A program made the position numbers and the translations under genes. This document shows, one piece after another, positions 1 to 4,727 of a stretch of 5,384 bases of DNA. This stretch comes from Oligoflexia bacterium (GTDB lineage: Bacteria > Bdellovibrionota > UBA1018 > CAIMNF01), in contig CAIOKW010000262.1 in assembly GCA_903858975.1 (NCBI GenBank), positions 1 through 5,384 on the forward strand, written 5' to 3'. The notes below the pieces were generated by a model. It searched no databases. It worked only from the letters and a program-made list of their open reading frames with translations, and was not told the origin of the DNA. How positions within the stretch are numbered: position 1 is the stretch's first letter; each line of letters begins with the position of its first letter.

Positions 1-2
1 AT

Positions 3-215
3 GCAAACTATACGACGATTATTTCTCACCGTAGCGGTGAGAGTGAAGATAGTTTTATTGCTGATCTTGCGGTGGCAACCGATTCAGGGCAAATCAAAAC
101 GGGTTCCGCTTCGCGTACCGATCGCCTGGCGAAGTACAATCAGCTTTTAAGGCTTGAACAAGCCCTGGGGTCTCGTGCTAAATTTAAAGGTAAGGGGACC
201 TTTAAAAACGCGTGA
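3..215 (+). CDS. eno: Enolase (phosphopyruvate hydratase), C-terminal part
   Basis: This is the 3' end of a gene that enters from the left; 70 codons and a TGA stop are present, out of roughly 420-430 residues usual for the family. Enolase interconverts 2-phosphoglycerate and phosphoenolpyruvate in cytosolic glycolysis. The fragment carries the family's C-terminal signatures: ISHRSGE (visible residues 7-13), whose His-Arg-Ser binds substrate phosphate, then IADLAV, the QIKTGS segment with the active-site lysine (residues 30-35), and AKYNQLLRLE near the end. These line up closely with my memory of the E. coli C-terminus. The ATG at position 1 is out of frame and is not a start. The stop overlaps the GTG start of ftsB (GTGA, 212-215). 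An eno-ftsB pairing is common in proteobacteria and supports both calls. Confidence 0.95.
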   Translation, partial: ANYTTIISHRSGESEDSFIADLAVATDSGQIKTGSASRTDRLAKYNQLLRLEQALGSRAKFKGKGTFKNA

Positions 216-514
216 AGCTTCAATCTAAGTTAGATATCAATCGCCTTTGGCTTGGTTTTTTCGGAATTTGGCTCATTTTGTTAAGTGGGCTGCTTGATTT
301 CTGGCTTCAATCCCCGGGATTGAAGCAATGGTACCGAGTTGCGGCAACCCTCAGTGAGCGACGTCAAGAGATTGGCGTTATTGAGGAAAGAAGCGATTAT
401 CTTCACCATGTTGCCCGTGAGCTTGAGTCCAATACCGTCGCTCAGGAACGAGAGATCCGTAAGGTTTTAGGTTATCTCGGTGACCAAGAGGCTGTTTTTG
501 AGTTCAGTCCCTAA
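212..514 (+). CDS. ftsB: Cell division protein FtsB / septum formation initiator family
   Basis: A 100-residue bitopic membrane protein, close to the roughly 100 residues of E. coli FtsB. Residues 11-32 form one hydrophobic helix with a short cytoplasmic N-terminus. Residues about 36-75 are polar and heptad-like, a periplasmic coiled coil. The tail from residue 79 (EREIRKVLGYLGDQEAVFEF) resembles the FtsB/DivIC C-terminus, where an ERA-R-E-L segment is followed by a P-G-E turn. The family's known role is to form the FtsQLB divisome complex that activates septal peptidoglycan synthesis. The GTG start overlaps the enolase stop by GTGA; a purine-rich AAGGGG at 192-197 is too far away to be a good ribosome site, so translational coupling to eno is likely. 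The family call rests on topology, size, tail and context, since sequence conservation is low in this family. Confidence 0.85.
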   Translation: MKLQSKLDINRLWLGFFGIWLILLSGLLDFWLQSPGLKQWYRVAATLSERRQEIGVIEERSDYLHHVARELESNTVAQEREIRKVLGYLGDQEAVFEFSP

Positions 515-532
515 TTTTCTGCGTTTGGTCGT

Positions 533-562
533 TTGACATTCTTATCCGATATCCGTCAAAAT
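533..562 (+). promoter_or_regulatory. Possible sigma-70 promoter of the cold-shock gene
   Basis: A perfect -35 hexamer TTGACA lies at 533-538. After an 18-base spacer comes CAAAAT (557-562), a 4 of 6 match to the -10 box. Transcription would then start near 569, close to the Shine-Dalgarno, giving a very short leader. The elements sit inside an inverted repeat TTTGAC (532-537) / GTCAAA (555-560). The -10 is weak, so readthrough from eno-ftsB is the alternative. Confidence 0.35.
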
Positions 563-587
563 AGTTGTAAGGAGGCATCAGGGAACG

Positions 588-791
588 ATGCACACAGGAC
601 AAGTCATTTGGTTCAATGATTCCAAGGGATATGGACTGATCGAAATTGAAGACGGTAATACGGTCTTCGTTCATTACAGCTCCATTCAGGGCGACGGTTT
701 CAAAAGCTTAAAAGAAGGTCAGAAGGTTGAGTTTGATCTCTACGAAGATGATTCGAAGGGGTATCTGGCTCGTAACGTAATTTCTTGCTAA
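588..791 (+). CDS. Cold-shock domain protein (CspA family)
   Basis: A 67-residue single cold-shock domain, the usual CspA length. These small OB-fold proteins bind single-stranded RNA or DNA and act as RNA chaperones in the cytoplasm. The opening has the G-x-V-x-W-F-N pattern (residues 4-10). RNP1 is K13-G-Y-G-L-I18, and RNP2 is V26-F-V-H-Y30 followed by SSI. The Gly-rich loop, EGQKVEFD (43-50) and the final ARNV strand are all in place. Two residues differ from the commonest form: Ile7 replaces the usual Lys before Trp8, and Leu17 replaces Phe/Tyr in RNP1. The protein ends in Cys. The start is supported by a strong Shine-Dalgarno, TAAGGAGG at 568-575, 12 bases upstream. It has its own possible promoter and converges on the lipoprotein gene. 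No clear terminator in its own direction is visible. Whether it is cold-induced cannot be told. Confidence 0.93.
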   Translation: MHTGQVIWFNDSKGYGLIEIEDGNTVFVHYSSIQGDGFKSLKEGQKVEFDLYEDDSKGYLARNVISC

Positions 792-813
792 GAGCTTAAG
801 GCAGTTTTGAAAC

Positions 814-848
814 AAAAAAGCCCCGCTTAAGTTTCCTTAAGCAGGGCT
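814..848 (-). terminator. Rho-independent terminator for the lipoprotein gene
   Basis: Arms 819-830 and 837-848 pair over 12 positions with one C·A mismatch and a six-base loop (831-836). Read on the minus strand, the stem is followed by six T residues (complement of 814-819), starting 26 bases after the lipoprotein stop codon. In the plus direction the stem is followed by CTCGAGAGAG with no T tract, so it should work mainly for the minus-strand gene. Confidence 0.8.
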
Positions 849-873
849 CGAGAGAGAGTTCCATCATTTCCGA

Positions 874-1548
874 TTAGAATACGATCGGTCCTACTGGCTG
901 ACCATTATTTAAGTAAAGGTACACCAGGGCTTGATTGATCTGGCCCATTCCGCCTTGATTATAGGCAGGCTGACCATATTGAGTATTGTAGTTGTTAGAA
1001 ATCACAGTCTGAACCACATCAAGAGCAATTGAGTTCACGCACAGATTGGTTTGTTGATAATTTCCTGGATACGTATTGGTGTATCCACCGTTCATGTATC
1101 CAGACATTGCCATAATCTGTTGAATCACTGCAGGACTCAGTTGAATTTGTCCGCTCACTGTTCCTTGCCCCATAGTGCTTGAGGAAGTCAGTTGAAGGGT
1201 TCCACTTTGACCTTGCTTCGGTTGATATTGAATCATTCCGCCGCCAGTATTAAAACTTGATCCGCCCATCGTCACTTGACCGAACTGTTGTCCAGGGTGA
1301 GGGCTATTCATTGGGAAATTTCCCGCGAGTAAAACTGCGCTGTTCATGGAAGCGCCTTGTCCGGTAAAACTAAAAGAACCGCTTTGGATTGGAACGCAAC
1401 CCGCTTGCCCAGTGAATCCGGTTTGCCCGGTTCCATTATAGCCTAATTGCCCGTAATTGGTGGCAACCGGTGTGGTGGTGCTGGTCCCGCAGGCAGCAAG
1501 GGTCATGGCTATTAGAGCGACTCCAAAAAACTTAGATAATACTTTCAT
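874..1548 (-). CDS. Putative Gly/Gln/Asn-rich lipoprotein, function unknown
   Basis: A 224-residue exported lipoprotein that I do not recognise. Residues 1-19 are a short signal peptide with Lys2 and Lys6 and a hydrophobic core. They end in the lipobox L17-A-A-C20, so signal peptidase II should cleave before Cys20. Gly21 at +2 does not match the inner-membrane retention signal, which suggests the outer membrane by E. coli rules. The mature part is rich in Gly, Gln, Asn, Ser, Thr and Tyr and poor in charge. A flexible linker (about 21-50) precedes segments that look beta-rich. Only two further cysteines occur, C51 and C170, which could form a disulfide. The start has a Shine-Dalgarno AAGGA (complement of 1556-1560) seven bases away. 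A sigma-54-type promoter lies about 45 bases upstream and a terminator follows. The gene stands alone, with cysteine synthase ending 198 bases upstream. It could be structural or surface-binding, but no catalytic motif is visible. Confidence 0.85.
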   Translation of the reverse strand: MKVLSKFFGVALIAMTLAACGTSTTTPVATNYGQLGYNGTGQTGFTGQAGCVPIQSGSFSFTGQGASMNSAVLLAGNFPMNSPHPGQQFGQVTMGGSSFNTGGGMIQYQPKQGQSGTLQLTSSSTMGQGTVSGQIQLSPAVIQQIMAMSGYMNGGYTNTYPGNYQQTNLCVNSIALDVVQTVISNNYNTQYGQPAYNQGGMGQINQALVYLYLNNGQPVGPIVF

Positions 1549-1591
1549 AATCTCATCCTTTCGTAATGAATTGAACTCTCACCCCAATATA

Positions 1592-1609
1592 AAGCAAGGG
1601 TGATGCCAA
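1592..1609 (-). promoter_or_regulatory. Probable sigma-54 (-24/-12) promoter of the lipoprotein gene
   Basis: Read on the minus strand the site is TTGGCATCACCCTTGCT. The -24 GG (1607-1606) and -12 GC (1595-1594) are exactly 12 bases apart. It matches the known consensus YTGGCACGRNNNTTGCW at 12 of 14 informative positions, the misses being T and C for the C-G after TGGCA. Transcription would start near 1582, giving a leader of about 34 bases that contains the Shine-Dalgarno. An overlapping TATATT (complement of 1586-1591) could be a sigma-70 -10 box but has no good -35 partner. Confidence 0.6.
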
Positions 1610-1746
1610 GCCGGTGAGTGAAGAAAAGATTAGAGTAATCTACTTGTAAACAAAGAAGTTTTCAGAAACCTAAACGAGTTTCATTCAATAAAAATTGTGT
1701 AACTTTCAGACGAAACACTGACTAAGGTTTATACAGGTGCCTAAAT

Positions 1747-2763
1747 CTATCCCAGCATTCGGTCTAAAACGGGGAATAAGTCTTCAGCCCTTCCGCTGAC
1801 CTTAAGACCACGTTCTGCTAAAAACTCAGGGTTATAAACCTTAGATACGTATTTTTGGCCAGAGTCACAAAGGATGGTCACGATCTTATTTCCCGGGCCC
1901 AAGCGCTTAGCAAGTAAGTAGGCTGCACACAGGTTCGCTCCGGAAGATGATCCTAGAAAGATTCCCTCTTTTTGAACAATGAAGTGAACCATATTTAAAA
2001 TTGTTTGATCATCCAGCTGATGGCACTGATCAATCAGGCATGGCTTGACGTTTGCGGTAATCGCCCCTTGCCCGATTCCCTCAGTAATAGAGTCACCCGG
2101 AGTCACTTCAGCTACTCCTTTAGTAAAATAGCTGTACATCGCTGATCCCACTGGATCTACGCAGCCAATTTTAATCTGAGGATTTTTCTCTTTCAGATAT
2201 CTTGAAACCCCAGCGAGCGTTCCGCCTGATCCAATAGCGCAGGCAAAGCCGGTCACCTGATGATCGGTTTGCTCCCAGATCTCGGGCCCTGTGGTATGAT
2301 AATGAGCCATGTAGTTTGATTCATTTTCAAATTGGTTAATGTAAAGCCCGCCTTCTTCCTCAGCAATTCTGGCAGCGATCATTCTGTAGTTTTTTGGATC
2401 AGGATAAGGAGCAGGAGGGACCACCATAACTTCGGCACCCATGCCCCTTAAGGTATCGATCTTTTCTTTCGATTGGGTACTCGGTACCAAAAGCTTCACT
2501 CGGTATCCCTTGATATTTCCAATGAGCACGAGTCCAATTCCAGTGTTTCCGGCAGTGCCTTCTACAATCAGACTTCCTTTTTTGAGGAGTCCTTTTTTCT
2601 CAGCATCCTCAATCATACCGAGCGCCGCTCGGTCCTTCACGGACCCGCCCGGATTCATAAACTCAGCTTTTCCATAAACTTCTGCGCCCGTAAGCTCAGA
2701 GAGTGATTTTAAATAGATGAGCGGGGTGTTTCCAATACTTGCAATGAAATCTCGTTTTTCCAT
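1747..2763 (-). CDS. cysK: Cysteine synthase (O-acetylserine sulfhydrylase type, PLP-dependent)
   Basis: A 338-residue fold-type II PLP enzyme. The family converts O-acetylserine (or O-phosphoserine in some members) and sulfide to cysteine in the cytosol. Visible motifs in order: IGNTPLI (10-16); NPGGSVKDRAA with the PLP Schiff-base lysine K43; the substrate loop EGTAGNTG (69-76); the phosphate-binding GSGGT (178-182); GSSSGAN (271-277); and CDSGQKY (299-305), where S301 should contact the PLP ring nitrogen. TAGNTG in place of TSGNTG, and the somewhat greater length than E. coli CysK (323), place it in the subgroup with longer bacterial and fungal cysteine synthases. It has no CBS domain pair, so it is not a typical cystathionine beta-synthase with a regulatory region, though a short CBS-like activity cannot be excluded. 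The start has AGGAG (complement of 2770-2774) six bases away, overlapping the stop of the gene before it. The symbol is by family; exact substrate is not proven. Confidence 0.88.
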   Translation of the reverse strand: MEKRDFIASIGNTPLIYLKSLSELTGAEVYGKAEFMNPGGSVKDRAALGMIEDAEKKGLLKKGSLIVEGTAGNTGIGLVLIGNIKGYRVKLLVPSTQSKEKIDTLRGMGAEVMVVPPAPYPDPKNYRMIAARIAEEEGGLYINQFENESNYMAHYHTTGPEIWEQTDHQVTGFACAIGSGGTLAGVSRYLKEKNPQIKIGCVDPVGSAMYSYFTKGVAEVTPGDSITEGIGQGAITANVKPCLIDQCHQLDDQTILNMVHFIVQKEGIFLGSSSGANLCAAYLLAKRLGPGNKIVTILCDSGQKYVSKVYNPEFLAERGLKVSGRAEDLFPVLDRMLG

Positions 2764-2769
2764 ATCTGA

Positions 2770-2774
2770 CTCCT
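2770..2774 (-). promoter_or_regulatory. Shine-Dalgarno of cysteine synthase overlapping the upstream stop codon
   Basis: On the minus strand AGGAG lies six bases before the ATG of the cysteine synthase. The upstream membrane-protein gene stops at TAG (2775-2773), so the last two bases of this stop are part of the ribosome site. Such an arrangement favours translational coupling of the two genes and fixes the start codon. Confidence 0.75.
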
Positions 2775-3609
2775 AATTATGCAGGAAATAGTAGGCCACA
2801 AAATAGGCCGCTACGGCCAAGCTAATCCATTGAAAAGTCTTAAAGGTAGCCTCGGTCAGGGTCTTTTGCAGATTTTCAAGGCCAATCCAAAAAACGGTAA
2901 AACTGATGACGAAAACGGCAATGGAGTTCAGGGCGCCCACTTGTTCTACGGAACCTTTAATTCCGACTTGGCTTAAGTGCCCGAGGGTTTCTAGAAAAAT
3001 ATCAAAACCCAAAATGAGCATTGAGTATTTAAAGATCGCCTCAAAATGATAATTCATGACCGCAAAGCCAATCCAAAGAAGTCCAATCATGGGGAAAATG
3101 GGATGGACACTGGCCAAGAGAATCATGGAAATGATCCACGCATGTCCGAGTTTCAAGTGATTTAAACCAAAGATGCGTTTGTTCCAGCGATGAGAGAATT
3201 GAAATACTAAGCCCAGTGCGAGGCTGAGTCCTGCGAGTAGAAAGGGATGAACGAGGACTTCATTCTCCAATATCAATCCTTTAATTGCGTGATTCAAAAT
3301 GAAAGACGGCAGAAAAACAATAAAAAGGAAAATGAGAGTATGTTGGTCCAGAGTTCTGCGATTGGGCTTTAGGCTCAAGGGATTCACGATTGAAGTGAGT
3401 GCTGCTGAAACCATTCCGAGCCAGTCAAAGCGGAAAAAAATGATGAATGCCAATGAGCCCATTAAAAGGACGAGAAGTTCGAGCTCGGTATTGGGGAGAG
3501 ACCAGTGCATGAGCCCCTGCGTGATGGTTTCGGGTACCAGTTTCGAGATGGGAATCAGGTGAGTGAGCGCTTTAAAGAATGCATCCGCGAGGGCTTGAAA
3601 TGTGGTCAT
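2773..3609 (-). CDS. UppP/BacA-like membrane protein lacking the catalytic residues
   Basis: A 278-residue polytopic membrane protein, about the length of E. coli UppP (273). Hydrophobic segments lie at about 46-60, 92-109, 122-138, 156-184, 196-207, 228-245 and 258-275. By eye it aligns along its length with undecaprenyl-diphosphatase: ALTHLIPIS (14-22) matches GLTEFLPVS, MGSLAFIIFFRFDW (50-63) matches the LGSILAV-type helix, TLIFLFIVFLPS (91-102) matches TLIHILLGMIPA, and the last helix matches too. The family dephosphorylates undecaprenyl diphosphate to recycle the cell-wall lipid carrier. Here the two catalytic glutamates (E17 and E21 of E. coli) read as Lys13 and His17, the S-S-x-G-H segment is gone, and PGFSRSG reads P170-I-F-P-M-I-G, losing the arginine. 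It is therefore probably not a normal phosphatase. The start has only a modest AAGG ten bases upstream. It is nine bases from the cysteine synthase gene and heads that pair. A diverged transporter or lipid-binding role is possible. Confidence 0.7.
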   Translation of the reverse strand: MTTFQALADAFFKALTHLIPISKLVPETITQGLMHWSLPNTELELLVLLMGSLAFIIFFRFDWLGMVSAALTSIVNPLSLKPNRRTLDQHTLIFLFIVFLPSFILNHAIKGLILENEVLVHPFLLAGLSLALGLVFQFSHRWNKRIFGLNHLKLGHAWIISMILLASVHPIFPMIGLLWIGFAVMNYHFEAIFKYSMLILGFDIFLETLGHLSQVGIKGSVEQVGALNSIAVFVISFTVFWIGLENLQKTLTEATFKTFQWISLAVAAYFVAYYFLHN

Positions 3610-3626
3610 GATTTCCCGACCTTACC

Positions 3627-3640
3627 ACCGAATTCTCGGT
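3627..3640. repeat. Short inverted repeat in the divergent regulatory region
   Basis: ACCGA-N4-TCGGT is a perfect five-base inverted repeat spanning 14 bases. It lies in the leader of the UppP-like gene and just before a TTGACA on the plus strand (3644-3649). It could be an operator half-site pair or chance; five-base arms are weak evidence. Confidence 0.3.
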
Positions 3641-3643
3641 TCG

Positions 3644-3702
3644 TTGACAAAAAAGACTTACATTTAACTTACATTGCGTCGCTTCAGATTTACGGCAATG
3701 TA
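3644..3702 (+). promoter_or_regulatory. Promoter/operator region upstream of the desaturase gene
   Basis: A perfect -35 hexamer TTGACA lies at 3644-3649, but no good -10 box follows at 16-18 bases; TACATT (3670-3675) is 20 bases away. The stretch holds a tandem repeat, ACTTACATT at 3656-3664 and again at 3667-3675, 11 bases apart (one helical turn). It also holds a perfect eight-base inverted repeat, TACATTGC (3670-3677) / GCAATGTA (3695-3702). The shared ACATT core in three positions suggests a transcription-factor site controlling the desaturase, the divergent gene, or both. A later -10-like TATGGT sits at 3701-3706. Confidence 0.45.
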
Positions 3703-3717
3703 TGGTCTCATTAGAAT

Positions 3718-4629
3718 ATGAAGATCTCTTATTTAAAGGACCTGGGGCTTTACACGTTTTTGATTGGGGGGTGGGTAGCTGCGGCCCAGCTCATCTCCAG
3801 TAGCATTGGAATGAATGGCCTATTCGGGGCATGGTTTCAAACCCATGGAGTCCTTAAAATGGCAGTTATTTGGATTTTGATGTCTCATCTGACGATTGTT
3901 TGTATGAGTATCGCTTTTCACCGCTCCCATACCCATCAGGCCGTGAAACTCCACCCGATTGTGGATTATCCGATGCAGACTTTTCTTTGGATTATTACAA
4001 GCATGTCCAAGTTGGATTGGGTGAGCGTCCATATTTACCACCACGCCCATTCGGATACTGAGAGAGATCCCCATAGTCCCTCACAAAAGGGTCTTTTGCG
4101 GGTTTTCTTCTTAGGCGCTTTTGATTACACGCGCGCTAAGAACTGGCCCGAGGTTTTGAAGATTCGTGCTCGATTGCCCGCTAATCGCTATGAGCGCTAT
4201 ATCGCTCAGCATACCTTTCAGGGGCCAATGGTGTTTTCTCTCCTTCTCATGCTTATTTTTGGACCGACTTACGGGTCCATTCTGAGCCTTCTGAACTTCT
4301 CCATCTCGCCCCTCTTTGCGGTGGGTGGGGTAAATGCATTGGCACATGCAATCGGTTACCAGAACTATGACTCTAAAGATGAAAGTCGAAACTTAGGCTT
4401 TTTGTTCCTTTTAAATTGGATTATCAGTGGTGAGCTTGACCATAATAATCACCATAAATATCCAAAGAGTCCGAGCTTTGCCCATCGCTGGTTTGAGTTC
4501 GATATCGGTTGGGCCTATATCCGAATGATGAGAGCCGTAGGGCTTGCGACGGTAACGGGGAGCATACCGAAATTAAAGGCTGAAACAGCAACCGTTAATT
4601 CACAATCCGAGGTTGCCTTCGTTTCCTAG
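3718..4629 (+). CDS. Membrane fatty acid desaturase (Delta9 / stearoyl-CoA desaturase type)
   Basis: A 303-residue integral membrane di-iron enzyme of the acyl-CoA/acyl-lipid desaturase family, which adds a double bond to long-chain fatty acids using O2 and an electron donor, adjusting membrane fluidity. All three His boxes are present: H68-RSHT-H73 (HX4H), H105-IY-H108-H109 (HXXHH) followed by the family's S-D-T-x-x-D-P-H-S-P, and H242-NN-H245-H246. The additional conserved NALAH (His210) and the N-Y-D-S-K-D-x-S-R-N segment match Delta9 desaturases. Hydrophobic segments lie at about 11-29, 48-67, 167-186 and 188-209. No fused cytochrome b5 domain is seen, so an external donor is needed. The regiospecificity is inferred from the family. 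An in-frame TAG at 3712-3714 limits the start to this ATG, yet no Shine-Dalgarno precedes it, so translation may be leaderless or weak. The gene ends before a strong terminator. Confidence 0.93.
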   Translation: MKISYLKDLGLYTFLIGGWVAAAQLISSSIGMNGLFGAWFQTHGVLKMAVIWILMSHLTIVCMSIAFHRSHTHQAVKLHPIVDYPMQTFLWIITSMSKLDWVSVHIYHHAHSDTERDPHSPSQKGLLRVFFLGAFDYTRAKNWPEVLKIRARLPANRYERYIAQHTFQGPMVFSLLLMLIFGPTYGSILSLLNFSISPLFAVGGVNALAHAIGYQNYDSKDESRNLGFLFLLNWIISGELDHNNHHKYPKSPSFAHRWFEFDIGWAYIRMMRAVGLATVTGSIPKLKAETATVNSQSEVAFVS

Positions 4630-4645
4630 ATGATCTAAAGTCCAT

Positions 4646-4662
4646 TTACGTGGGACACGTAA
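4646..4662. repeat. Perfect 7-bp inverted repeat between the desaturase and purA
   Basis: TTACGTGggaCACGTAA has perfect seven-base arms and a three-base centre. It starts 17 bases after the desaturase stop and precedes the terminator. It has no T tract of its own, so it is not a terminator. It overlaps a candidate purA -35 (TTTACG, 4645-4650), which would suit an operator; it could also form a small mRNA hairpin protecting the 3' end of the desaturase transcript. Confidence 0.5.
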
Positions 4663-4669
4663 CATTCAT

Positions 4670-4703
4670 AAAAAAGCTCCAGAACAAAACTGGGGCTTTT
4701 TTT
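4670..4703 (+). terminator. Rho-independent terminator of the desaturase gene
   Basis: The stem GCTCCAG (4676-4682) pairs with CTGGGGC (4690-4696), with one U·G pair and a seven-base A-rich loop. A-T pairs extend it outward (4670-4675 with 4697-4702), and a run of seven T residues (4697-4703) follows. This is a strong intrinsic terminator in the plus direction, about 40 bases after the desaturase stop. The A run at its left side means it could also act on the minus strand, where no gene needs it. It ends only 24 bases before the purA start. Confidence 0.9.
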
Positions 4704-4727
4704 ATTTTGAGCTGAAAGGAAGCTTTC

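Noticed and set aside
1..3. ATG at the first bases as a gene start
   Set aside because: It is out of frame with the enolase C-terminus, which is open from position 3 and matches the family.
1689..1718. Possible terminator after cysteine synthase on the minus strand
   Set aside because: The stem has only four base pairs (GTGT/ACAC) with a 14-base loop before a T-rich stretch, too weak to call.
2441..2706. Two overlapping plus-strand open frames (2441-2677 and 2473-2706) inside the cysteine synthase gene
   Set aside because: They lie antisense to a strongly conserved coding region including its PLP lysine segment, and show no recognisable domain.
3505..3714. Plus-strand open frame running from the UppP-like gene into the divergent region
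   Set aside because: It overlaps the start of a better-supported gene and the repeat-rich regulatory segment, and its product resembles nothing.
3820..4074. Minus-strand open frame of 84 codons inside the desaturase
   Set aside because: It is the antisense shadow of the His-box region; its His and Met richness just mirrors that coding strand.
4111..4347. Minus-strand open frame of 78 codons inside the desaturase
   Set aside because: It is antisense to the conserved enzyme and has no family resemblance.
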